IMG/VR virus record: IMGVR_UViG_3300030430_002639
Span: 1 to 29,970 of that record
DNA length: 29,970 bases
Direction: 5' to 3' (one strand)
From: a virus
Below the pieces are notes generated by a model, which did not search any database, was not told the origin of the DNA, and was given only the letters and a program-made list of their open reading frames with translations. The position numbers and the translations under genes were made by a program. Shown here in pieces: positions 24,380 to 29,970 of the stretch (positions are counted from its first letter, which is position 1; the number at the start of each line of letters is the position of its first letter).

Positions 24380-24535
24380 ATGAGTTGGGTTCATCTTATA
24401 GATAGTGTAAAAGAAAAACCTATTATTCCGATGGATAAGCCCCTAGTACAACCACCCAAACAACCACCAGAGCAACAACAAAGAGAGAAGGTTCAAGAAA
24501 AGCAGAATATTAATCGTGTAGATAGATTAGTTTAG
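24380..24535 (+). CDS. Proline/glutamine-rich small protein (51 aa)
   Basis: The frame is open from 24320, but the ATG at 24380 just after the EF-hand gene stop fits better (AAGG about 8-10 nt upstream). The middle is low complexity (KPLVQPPKQPPEQQQREKVQ). It has no membrane segment or signal. It lies between two membrane proteins in the lysis region. It could be a linker-type periplasmic or cytoplasmic partner (an o-spanin-like proline-rich form lacks the lipobox cysteine here). The function is unknown. Confidence 0.6.
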   Translation: MSWVHLIDSVKEKPIIPMDKPLVQPPKQPPEQQQREKVQEKQNINRVDRLV

Positions 24536-24545
24536 GAGAGAAAAA

Positions 24546-24920
24546 ATGTTAGGATTTTTAGGGCCAATAGCAAACTTGGCTAATACTTTTGTAGAAGGTC
24601 GAGTTGAGAAAACGAAAGCTCAAGCAAAAGCTAAGATTGCTAGAGCAGAAGCAGAAGCGGAAGTTATGAAAGTTGCAGCTACGCATGAAGCTGGTTGGGA
24701 AAAAATTATGGCTGAAGCTAGTAAAGATAGCTGGAAAGACGAAGCATGGACTATATTATTTATCGTTATTATTGCACTTTCATTTATACCTTGGTGCAGA
24801 CCATACATATCTGAAGGCTTTGCAGCTTTAGAAACTGCACCTGATTGGTTTACTTATGCGATGTATGCGAGTATTGCGGCTTCTTTTGGGGTAAGGGGGA
24901 TCAAGGGGTTAAAAAAATAA
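24546..24920 (+). CDS. Holin candidate (3TM/GTA-holin type)
   Basis: A 124-aa membrane protein. A short hydrophobic start (MLGFLGPIANLANTFV) and alanine/glutamate-rich helix precede the phrase ASKDSWKDEAWTILFIVIIALSFIPW (first strong membrane segment) and GFAALETAPDWFTYAMYASIAASFGVRG (second). This is the pattern of the GTA-holin 3TM family. TAGGAGAG (24533-24540) gives a strong ribosome binding site. It probably makes the inner-membrane lesion that releases the endolysin encoded at 26455. Confidence 0.82.
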   Translation: MLGFLGPIANLANTFVEGRVEKTKAQAKAKIARAEAEAEVMKVAATHEAGWEKIMAEASKDSWKDEAWTILFIVIIALSFIPWCRPYISEGFAALETAPDWFTYAMYASIAASFGVRGIKGLKK

Positions 24921-24926
24921 AATCCC

Positions 24927-25088
24927 ATGAAAATCATAAACCATTTGCGAGTTCACGCTGAAGTTGCAAGACGCAGAAGAGTATCAAGTTTCTTAGCGCA
25001 ATCAATCGCAATCTTTTATCTCATATTATTATTATGTTTATTCTCAGGTATTTGTATTTTATATCTGCTCTGGAGCTACGATGCCTGA
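24927..25088 (+). CDS. Small membrane protein (53 aa)
   Basis: A short frame with a basic N-terminus (MKIINHLRVHAEVARRRRVSSFL) and one strong membrane segment (AIFYLILLLCLFSGICILYLLW). The positive-inside rule puts the N-terminus in the cytoplasm. It ends at TGA 25086-25088, overlapping the next gene by 8 bp. No strong ribosome binding site is seen, but it fills the otherwise empty gap between two genes of the lysis cluster. It could be an antiholin or spanin component; unknown. Confidence 0.6.
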   Translation: MKIINHLRVHAEVARRRRVSSFLAQSIAIFYLILLLCLFSGICILYLLWSYDA

Positions 25089-25563
25089 TCCATTGTCCAT
25101 TACAGCCGCTATTGCACTAGCAGGAAAATGTATCAATGGTGTTACTAAAGCTGTTAATTCAGGTCGTGAATTAGAATCTGCGATGGGCCACATTAGCCGA
25201 TGGTTTGAGTGTGTATCTGATGTTAACGCAGCAGAACGCAGGGCTAAGAAACCTAGCTTGTTTAAAAAACTAACTGATGCTAAATCAGTAGAAAAAGAGG
25301 CCTTCGATGCCTTAATCGCTAAACGTAAAATGGCTGAGATGCGTAAACAACTTTATGAAACTATCGTTTACACATGGGGTAAAGATGCTTGGAATGAGCT
25401 TGTGCAAATGGAGAGAGATATACGAGAAGAGCGTAGACAACAAGTTCATGCACGAGCAGAGTTAAAAAGAAAGATAGCTGATTTTATATTTATTTGTATA
25501 GGGGGCATTGTAATTATTGCTTTGTTAGTTGGATTTATTTATATATTATCGCTAGGTGGATAA
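25081..25563 (+). CDS. C-terminally anchored coiled-coil protein (160 aa)
   Basis: An N-terminal amphipathic part (PDPLSITAAIALAGKCINGVTKAVNSGRELE) is followed by a long charged helix (about residues 65-130) and one C-terminal membrane segment (FIFICIGGIVIIALLVGFIYILSL, about 135-158). TGGAGC (25073-25078) precedes the ATG. Proteins of this form occur near lysis genes in marine phages. A tail-anchored partner of the holin or a membrane-bound virion factor is possible; I cannot name a family. The stop overlaps the next ATG (TAATG). Confidence 0.65.
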   Translation: MPDPLSITAAIALAGKCINGVTKAVNSGRELESAMGHISRWFECVSDVNAAERRAKKPSLFKKLTDAKSVEKEAFDALIAKRKMAEMRKQLYETIVYTWGKDAWNELVQMERDIREERRQQVHARAELKRKIADFIFICIGGIVIIALLVGFIYILSLGG

Positions 25564-25775
25564 TGTTACTTGTATTTATGCTTACAATTTATCTTGATGG
25601 CGAACCGTATGGAGATCAAACTTACTGGAAAGATTTAAACCGATGTATGTATTTTGCTAAAACAATTCGTAGACAAAATTACTTTCCACCTGATAAAAAA
25701 TACAACAGTCCAGAAGTAGCTGCTACTTGTTTGCCTACTTATGTTAATCCAAATAAAACAAAAATTTGGGAATAA
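25563..25775 (+). CDS. Small protein with hydrophobic N-terminus (70 aa)
   Basis: The frame is open from 25494, but the ATG at 25563 (MLLVFMLTIYLDGEPYGDQTYWKDLNRCMYFAK), overlapping the previous stop, is preferred. It has a short hydrophobic start (perhaps a weak signal or amphipathic anchor) and two cysteines (NRCMYF, ATCLPTY) that could form a disulfide outside the cytoplasm. Similar short YLDGEP...DLNRCMYFA proteins occur in marine phages without known function. Confidence 0.65.
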   Translation: MLLVFMLTIYLDGEPYGDQTYWKDLNRCMYFAKTIRRQNYFPPDKKYNSPEVAATCLPTYVNPNKTKIWE

Positions 25776-25777
25776 AG

Positions 25778-25960
25778 ATGAAAGGTAATTTTAAGAAAAA
25801 ACTCCAAGTATTAAAACCGAAAGAAAGGTTAGAAATAGAAACTTATAATGATTTATCTCATATTTATAATTTTGAAAAAGAGACAGATGTAAAAGTAAAT
25901 TATCATTTTGATGATTGTAAACTCGAAGTATCTTTGAATGATGAAATTAAAAAGCCCTGA
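25778..25960 (+). CDS. Small charged protein (60 aa), unknown
   Basis: Starts at ATG 25778 (MKGNFKKKLQVLKPKERLEIETYNDL), 2 bases after the stop of the preceding gene; the TTG at 25766 gives a four-residue longer form with no better signal. It is highly charged with mixed lysine and acid, followed by a probable beta-strand end (VKVNYHFDDCKLEVSLN). No membrane segment. It is the last gene of the lysis-like cluster before a 103-bp gap. Confidence 0.6.
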   Translation: MKGNFKKKLQVLKPKERLEIETYNDLSHIYNFEKETDVKVNYHFDDCKLEVSLNDEIKKP

Positions 25961-26039
25961 TAATCTTGCGAGAACCAGGGCCAAACAATGGGGGGGTATG
26001 TTTAATTATGTCCCTATGAATATAAAGGTTTTTTTTTAA
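25954..26039 (+). terminator. Hairpin and T-run after the lysis-like cluster (weak terminator candidate)
   Basis: GCCCTG (25954-25959) can pair with CAGGGC (25976-25981), enclosing a smaller TCT-TGCG-AGA hairpin. No U-run follows at once; a run of seven G then TA (25990-25998) and, further on, nine or more T (about 26029-26037) do. Termination or RNA processing is possible. The rest of 25961-26063 shows only TATACT near 26051 as a poor -10 candidate. Confidence 0.4.
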
Positions 26040-26063
26040 AATTGCAAAGGATATACTAAAAAT

Positions 26064-26249
26064 ATGAGAAGATTTAAGAAAGTTCCTAAAGATAAAGAGT
26101 TTCCAGACATACCCTCCAAGTATCTTGCAGGGTCAAAAAACAAAAAGAAACGAGCAGCAGAGATACGTAGAACTAGAAGGTTATATAAAGAAGGTAAGCT
26201 AACTGGGGCAGATTTTGATAGAATTTCAAGAATGAGGGCAAAGGGATAA
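26064..26249 (+). CDS. Small basic phage protein (61 aa)
   Basis: Basic sequence KKVPKDKEFPDIPSKYLAGSKNKKKRAAEIRRTRRLYKEGKLTGADFDRISRMRAKG. The phrase KYLAG...KKRAAEI..T..LYKEGKL with a final RMRAKG recurs in marine phage genomes, generally next to a protein like the following one. Function is unknown; nucleic-acid binding is suggested by charge. AAAGGA (26046-26051) lies upstream. The stop overlaps the next ATG (TAATG at 26247-26251). Confidence 0.75.
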   Translation: MRRFKKVPKDKEFPDIPSKYLAGSKNKKKRAAEIRRTRRLYKEGKLTGADFDRISRMRAKG

Positions 26250-26455
26250 TGGCAGCACCAAAAAAATATCAGAGAATGTTTGGCGAAAAGAGAGCAAACA
26301 CGATTTATTCACGTGGGTTAGCGGCTTTTTATTCGGCAGGTAGTAGACCCAAGATGTCTGCTCATCGGTGGGCGGTAGCCAGGCTAAAAGCCCATGCTAA
26401 AGGAAAAGCAACAGTTAAAAAAGCTGACGGAGATCTATTCAGGAAGAAAGCATAA
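26249..26455 (+). CDS. Small basic phage protein (68 aa)
   Basis: Basic protein with the recurrent phage motif RPKMSAHRWAVARLKAHAKGKATVKKADGDLF. Start overlaps the preceding gene, and its own stop overlaps the endolysin ATG (TAATG), making a three-gene coupled set. Similar pairs of basic proteins are common in cyanophages and pelagiphages and remain uncharacterised. No membrane segment or metal site is seen. Confidence 0.75.
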   Translation: MAAPKKYQRMFGEKRANTIYSRGLAAFYSAGSRPKMSAHRWAVARLKAHAKGKATVKKADGDLFRKKA

Positions 26456-26952
26456 TGTTTGAATTATCAGATAAATCTTTACAAAAACTTGAAGGTGTTA
26501 ATGATAAGCTTTGCTTGACTTTGTTAAATGCAATCAAGCTAACTAAAATTGATTTTGGTATTACTTGTGGTTTACGTTCTAAAGAAGAACAAGAGAAGCT
26601 TGTACAATCAGGTGCAAGTACAACTATGAAAAGTAAACATTTAATTGGTGAAGCAGTAGACGTAGTTGCCTACGTCAACGGTAGAGTAAGTTGGGAGATA
26701 AATGTTTACGATGATATTGCAGAAGCAATTAGACAAAGCGCAAAGACCTTTCAAATTGGTATTCGTTGGGGTGCTGCATGGTCTGTCCCCGATATTTGTT
26801 TATGGCCTGATACGATGGAAGAAGCTATGCTTTCTTATATTGATTTAAAAAGACGACATAACGCAAGACCTTTCATTGATGCACCCCATTTTGAAATAGC
26901 ACAATACGAACCACACTCTTCATCTTTTTGGGCAAAGAATAATATAAGCTAA
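26455..26952 (+). CDS. Endolysin, M15-family zinc peptidase
   Basis: Cell-wall peptidase (L-Ala-D-Glu or D-Ala-D-Ala type). The zinc site is complete: SKHLIGEAVDV gives H62 and D69, and DAPHFE gives H145; the latter's E147 and D142 are in place for catalysis. Residues 38-50 (CGLRSKEEQEKLV) match the M15 entry helix. Length 165 aa is typical of single-domain phage endolysins such as that of T5. No signal peptide, so it needs the holin encoded upstream. It is the last rightward gene, 11 bp from the convergent LexA-like gene. Confidence 0.93.
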   Translation: MFELSDKSLQKLEGVNDKLCLTLLNAIKLTKIDFGITCGLRSKEEQEKLVQSGASTTMKSKHLIGEAVDVVAYVNGRVSWEINVYDDIAEAIRQSAKTFQIGIRWGAAWSVPDICLWPDTMEEAMLSYIDLKRRHNARPFIDAPHFEIAQYEPHSSSFWAKNNIS

Positions 26953-26963
26953 ATAATAATTTA

Positions 26964-27203
26964 TCAGAGTATTTCAAAAGCTCTTGGTTTATTAAAAAGC
27001 TTAATGTACCCTCGCTCTTGAATCTGATGCACATGATGACTGATTACACCAAGCGTTCTCTGTTTAATAACTTCCTGATTATCGATAGTTCCTTTTGCAA
27101 TCTCTCGGTAGGTTGGGAAATAGTCAAAATGTTGTTTGTAAATTTTTATGAAATTCAAAATTTCTAGCTGTGTCGGAGTCAATCCTAATTTTGGTTTATC
27201 CAT
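26964..27203 (-). CDS. LexA-type winged-helix DNA-binding protein
   Basis: A 79-aa protein matching only the N-terminal DNA-binding domain of LexA: LTPTQLEILNFIKIYKQHFDYFPTYREIAKG (helices 1-2), an insertion, then VISHHVHQIQERGYIKLFNKPRAFEIL (recognition helix and wing). The LexA autoproteolytic peptidase domain is absent, so it cannot be cleaved by RecA in the usual way. It may act as a phage repressor or competitor at SOS-box-like sites; a GTTC-N7-GTAC site lies in the divergent control region. It is the last gene of the leftward operon, 4 bp after the annealing protein stop. Confidence 0.8.
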   Translation of the reverse strand: MDKPKLGLTPTQLEILNFIKIYKQHFDYFPTYREIAKGTIDNQEVIKQRTLGVISHHVHQIQERGYIKLFNKPRAFEIL

Positions 27204-27207
27204 TTTT

Positions 27208-28137
27208 TTACCCTGTTATATGTGGTTCTTCTGGTTGTGATTTTTCTCTTAGCTGTATCGATAAATTAGCGTTACGTGCTTTTCTTTTTTTCTGGAAATT
27301 CTCTTGTACTTTTTTTGGTAACAATGAAATAACTTCTTGATTAAATTCTTCCAACCATTTCATTTTTTTTCTTTTGATATCTGGAGAATACATCTCTCTT
27401 TCTTCATCAGTGGTTGGGTTTTTTTGATATAAAGATTGATTTAGCTGATCAAATCTTTTTATCCAATCATCTAAAGTGTCAAATAATTCTTCGGTAAACT
27501 CTGGTTTCTCTGGATCAAAATCCTTTTTGATTGGAAGTTTCAATATAAATTTTTCAGTTTGCTCCCCTTCGCCTACGGCATTTTGAGTTTCAACCAAATC
27601 TTTAGCAGCTTCTTCAACTATTTTATCGACCATAGCATCTACTTCAGCTTCATCTTTTGCGTTCATTCTAGGCGATTTTTGAGGGGTTGTAGTTGATTTT
27701 TTAGCTTTACCAGGCTGAGACTTTATTTCAGCTTGTTGAACTTTAGCATTTACTACTTCAAACTCAGAGGCCATTTCGCCACCATGTAATCCCAAATTCC
27801 CACAAGCTCTACCCCATGCGCTAGTCTCGCAGTTTTCAAATGCAGAAGTTCGATTGACGGCAGAGCTTCCTATTTTTTCTTCAGCAATCCCACACGCAAC
27901 AGTTCGATATTGGCCATGTTCGTAAAGCTCAATTTTAGCTTTCATGACAATTTGTTTTTCGTTTTCTTTTACAATATCGGTAACAATATTAACGTCTGTG
28001 CCTAAGTGCTTTCGCAGTATTTCAATTCTAGTGGCTACGCCAGTGTAAAATTTATTATGAATTTTAACCTTATCTTTATCAGGTAGTTCAGTCATTTCTT
28101 TGATGGCATTTATCAAACATTGTTTTGCGTTAGACAT
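27208..28137 (-). CDS. Rad52-like single-strand annealing protein
   Basis: The N-terminal domain (about residues 1-130) has the features of phage single-strand annealing proteins of the Rad52/ERF-like group: FYTGVATRIEILRKHLG, AKIELYEHGQYRTVACGIAEEKIG, and the family phrase NRTSAFENCETSAWGRACGNLGLHGGEMAS. The rest (about 140-309) is charged and helical and carries GEGEQTEKF; it may bind partners such as host SSB. It overlaps the exonuclease gene by 8 bp. Together they form a 5' exonuclease/annealase recombination pair like lambda Red. Confidence 0.8.
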   Translation of the reverse strand: MSNAKQCLINAIKEMTELPDKDKVKIHNKFYTGVATRIEILRKHLGTDVNIVTDIVKENEKQIVMKAKIELYEHGQYRTVACGIAEEKIGSSAVNRTSAFENCETSAWGRACGNLGLHGGEMASEFEVVNAKVQQAEIKSQPGKAKKSTTTPQKSPRMNAKDEAEVDAMVDKIVEEAAKDLVETQNAVGEGEQTEKFILKLPIKKDFDPEKPEFTEELFDTLDDWIKRFDQLNQSLYQKNPTTDEEREMYSPDIKRKKMKWLEEFNQEVISLLPKKVQENFQKKRKARNANLSIQLREKSQPEEPHITG

Positions 28138-29092
28138 TTAGATCTTCCTCTTCTTCAGTTATTTTAATAGGTTTCCTGGTATCGTAGAACTGCCCAGTTC
28201 CTCGCTGTTCAGTCCGTTCTTTTGTTGTTCTCTCAGCCACGACATGAAATTTATCTATTTGGATACCATCGCAATTCATTTGATCAATGGCAAAGTCTAA
28301 AATTTCTTTGTGAGTGGTAGTGGTTTTTTTGCTTTGACGTTCCTCTCTTTTAGCATTGAGATAGTTATCAATGATATCAACAAGTAAATAATTTTCATTG
28401 TTGAAAGTAACTATATGTTCTGGATTGAGAGTTCTGATATCGAGCTTTTTATCTTCTTGTTTTTCTTTTGGTTTAGGAAAACGTGTACCGTAGTCGAAGT
28501 GATTCCAGAAAGTAATCGCTGCTCCGAAGATATCTTTAATATATTTTTTATTTAGTTTTACTGGATAAGTGTGGAGCTTTCCTTTTTGACAAGCGCAAAC
28601 AATAAGCCCCCATGTTAATTTTTTGTCTAGCGTTTTATTTACACAAATAAGTTGTTGATTTACCTGATAAATCCATTCAATTTTTGGTTTGTTCTGATGG
28701 TAATAATCCGTCTTAATTTCTAGCACCCCTTCGCCTGTAAAGACTTCTCCGTCAACTTCAAGCTCACCATTAATTTTGATCAACCGATCAAGCGTAGCTC
28801 CAATTTTTTCTCGCTCCATACGTACCGCAAAATCTAATTCATCAGCTACAATTTCAACTTTTTGTACGGCAAAAGTTTCTTCAAGCCACCAGTTAACTAT
28901 CCCAGCTTCTAAATGTTTGCCCCTTGTTAGTGGTCTTGAATATAGATTATCTTTAATATGACTAACACCTATTGAAGCTCGTTTGTGTTTGTCTAATACA
29001 TCGTTATCTGTTTGGCCATACGAATTTTTACCTAGAATAATCGTAGCTATTTCACTTGCGCCCAACTCTTTACCTGTAATAGTTTTTTTCAT
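28130..29092 (-). CDS. Lambda-exonuclease/YqaJ-type nuclease
   Basis: Alkaline exonuclease-like recombination nuclease. Seen: LGASEIATIILGKNSYG (N-terminal family motif), LTRGKHLEAGIVNWW with the motif-I glutamate E62, GATLDRLI (D102), VLEIKT (E125, K127) and the following YQVNQQL (Q-rich helix). These are the sites of the PD-(D/E)xK core. Length 320 aa is somewhat longer than lambda Exo (226 aa), with a C-terminal extension holding an acidic end (ITEEEEDLNV). It precedes and overlaps the annealing protein gene. Confidence 0.87.
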   Translation of the reverse strand: MKKTITGKELGASEIATIILGKNSYGQTDNDVLDKHKRASIGVSHIKDNLYSRPLTRGKHLEAGIVNWWLEETFAVQKVEIVADELDFAVRMEREKIGATLDRLIKINGELEVDGEVFTGEGVLEIKTDYYHQNKPKIEWIYQVNQQLICVNKTLDKKLTWGLIVCACQKGKLHTYPVKLNKKYIKDIFGAAITFWNHFDYGTRFPKPKEKQEDKKLDIRTLNPEHIVTFNNENYLLVDIIDNYLNAKREERQSKKTTTTHKEILDFAIDQMNCDGIQIDKFHVVAERTTKERTEQRGTGQFYDTRKPIKITEEEEDLNV

Positions 29093-29371
29093 TTAATCCT
29101 CGCAGTAAGTTTTTTTTAATCCTGACTTTTCGTTATCCTCAAAGCCCTTGTAATATTCTTTTATTTGAAATCGAGTCATTTCATTTTCATCGATCCGAGT
29201 CGAGTTAACCATTGAGTAGTTGCCTTTTGAATCCACGAAACAGTGTGGCTCTGCTAATCCATTAATAAAGTTTCGCAAATAATATGAATCAGCAGACCCT
29301 CGATCGTAAGGGCTACCATTTTTTTTGCGATGATACGGATCGTCAAACCAACTAATAATTTTTTTCAACAT
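29093..29371 (-). CDS. Conserved-type small phage protein (92 aa)
   Basis: The frame is open from 29515 but ATG 29371 is preferred: GAGGG lies 8 nt upstream and the longer frame would bury the 84-aa gene. The core DPYHRKKNGSPYDRGSADSYYLRN, then ENEMTRFQIKEYYKGFEDNEKSGLK, matches a small phage protein pattern (PYDRGSADSYY, and a glycine near E...Y..G). It is widespread in phages with unknown role. The stop touches the exonuclease start, so it is in that operon. Confidence 0.72.
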   Translation of the reverse strand: MLKKIISWFDDPYHRKKNGSPYDRGSADSYYLRNFINGLAEPHCFVDSKGNYSMVNSTRIDENEMTRFQIKEYYKGFEDNEKSGLKKTYCED

Positions 29372-29606
29372 TTCTAAAACCCTCATAATTTTGTTTTTCA
29401 ATCTCCACTTTAAAATCTTCTGGGTTCTGCATTGTTTGCAGTAACCCTTTTTCAACTTCTGCTTTTTTTTGTTCTGCTGCACCCCAAGTTTCAAAAGGCC
29501 CTGTTGATTTTTCAAAGCTGTAAAATTCTTTCACATTTTTATTTTCCCTGCGGTAACGTAAGAAATATAAATTTACAAAGTAAGTTTTTTTTGCGTCTGA
29601 AGTCAT
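29352..29606 (-). CDS. Small protein of unknown function (84 aa)
   Basis: Starts at ATG 29606, preceded by GGGGAG (29620-29615) at 8 nt; the frame is open further upstream to 29657 but lacks a better signal. Not recognised: mixed alpha/beta with YFVNLYFLRYRRENKNVKEFYSF and a glutamate/lysine-rich helix (AAEQKKAEVEKGL). Its leader contains the sequence shared with the exonuclease and annealing protein genes. It overlaps the following gene by 20 bp. Confidence 0.65.
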   Translation of the reverse strand: MTSDAKKTYFVNLYFLRYRRENKNVKEFYSFEKSTGPFETWGAAEQKKAEVEKGLLQTMQNPEDFKVEIEKQNYEGFRNVEKNY

Positions 29607-29635
29607 CGAGTTTGCTCCCCTTCGCCTGTAAAAAC

Positions 29636-29770
29636 TTAGAAATTTTGCACAAAACAACTAGGAATCAAAGCGCAACCAGCCCACAACCCCACATAAATTG
29701 AGCCAATAATACAAACAATTCCAATTACTGAAACAATGATTTCAATGATATTTTTTAGCTTTTGATTCAT
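29636..29770 (-). CDS. Small membrane protein (44 aa)
   Basis: ATG 29770-29768 overlaps the TGA of the serine recombinase (29767-29769), giving MNQKLKNIIEIIVSVIGIVCIIGSIYVGLWAGCALIPSCFVQNF. One long hydrophobic segment (IIEIIVSVIGIVCIIGSIYVGLWAGCAL) marks it as an inner-membrane peptide. The frame is open to 29818, but the ATG coupled to the recombinase is preferred. The function is unknown; small membrane proteins next to early genes sometimes act in superinfection exclusion, which is speculation here. Confidence 0.65.
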   Translation of the reverse strand: MNQKLKNIIEIIVSVIGIVCIIGSIYVGLWAGCALIPSCFVQNF

Positions 29771-29970
29771 GCTACAGCCCCCCTTTTTAAGATGTTGTTG
29801 ACAGTGGAGGCGTACCACTTGCCCCCTCTGCTCGTTGGTACTTCAATCTCATTTAGTAACTGGGCAATCTGTCGGGTGGTCTTGTCCTTGTGTGGCTCGA
29901 TTAATACTAATATTTTTTGGGCGAAATCATTAGCATTTTGTTTTCGTTTTTTACAAGCTAAAACCCTTGC
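29767..29970 (-). CDS. Serine recombinase, C-terminal part (completes 1-563 across the contig junction)
   Basis: This is the continuation of the recombinase that starts at 563; bases 29894-29970 repeat 1-77. Codons run in phase across the join (last codon before it is GAG, then CCA at 29895-29893). It encodes the DNA-binding tail TTRQIAQLLNEIEVPTSRGG followed by KWYASTVNNILKRGAVA and a TGA at 29767-29769. Confidence 0.9.
   Translation of the reverse strand, partial: ARVLACKKRKQNANDFAQKILVLIEPHKDKTTRQIAQLLNEIEVPTSRGGKWYASTVNNILKRGAVA
29894..29970. repeat. Terminal direct repeat, right copy
   Basis: Identical to 1-77. See the left copy for its meaning. Confidence 0.95.

Noticed and set aside
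26953-26963. Bidirectional terminator between converging units
   Set aside because: Only 11 bases separate the genes, and the nearest inverted repeat (AAGCT/AGCTT inside the LexA-like gene) is short and lacks a U-tract.
1-29970. CRISPR array, tRNA gene or insertion sequence
   Set aside because: No regularly spaced repeat-spacer pattern, no cloverleaf-like tRNA sequence and no transposase were found by reading the window.

Overview
The window is a whole phage genome, not a piece of a bacterial chromosome. The first 77 bases (1-77) are repeated exactly as the last 77 (29894-29970), inside one reading frame. The contig therefore closes to a circle of about 29,893 bp, or is circularly permuted. 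The gene set is that of a small short-tailed (podovirus-type) tailed phage. The DNA is AT-rich throughout. No DNA polymerase, no RNA polymerase, no tRNA and no complete replisome is visible, so it should depend on the host's replication and transcription enzymes. Low GC, a cyanophage/pelagiphage-like tail fibre, and several small basic proteins common in marine phages suggest a marine bacterial host, possibly an alphaproteobacterium such as SAR11. That host call is inference.

Layout. A divergent control region at about 1863-1983 splits two transcription units. Leftward (minus strand), reading through the contig ends, lies an early/accessory operon of about 4.8 kb: three unknown genes (1862 to 766), a 69-aa protein, a small serine recombinase that crosses the contig junction, a 44-aa membrane peptide, two small unknown proteins, a lambda-exonuclease/YqaJ-type nuclease, a Rad52-like single-strand annealing protein, and a LexA-type winged-helix protein (ending at 26964). 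Rightward (plus strand) lies a unit of about 25 kb: DUF1064 nuclease and replication initiator (1951-3286), a small protein, small terminase, PP-loop/PAPS-reductase-like protein, large terminase (3491-6483), a Gp13-like protein and small genes (6470-7657), portal, Bbp19-like protein, scaffold, capsid and putative decoration protein (7654-11685), tail tubular A and B (11738-14415), four internal-virion/ejection candidates (14419-21220), tail fibre (21223-23649), a cluster of small membrane proteins with holin candidates (23876-25775), small basic proteins, and an M15 peptidase endolysin (26455-26952). The two units converge at 26952/26964.

The most interesting DNA signal is inside the replication-initiator gene: two perfect DnaA boxes (TTATCCACA) and three 16-bp iteron-like repeats of the form ACAAGGTG-N3-CTTGT within about 150 bp. 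Members of each repeat family fall in different reading frames, so the conservation acts on DNA and not on protein. This looks like a lambda-O-style or plasmid-style replication origin. A fourth site with the same arms (ACAAG-N6-CTTGT) lies in the 138-bp gap before the capsid gene, raising the possibility that the initiator also acts there.

How it may work together: the initiator and host DnaA open the origin; the host replisome copies the genome; exonuclease and annealing protein make concatemers; the terminase packages them; the recombinase resolves or integrates the genome; and the LexA-like protein may control the divergent region.
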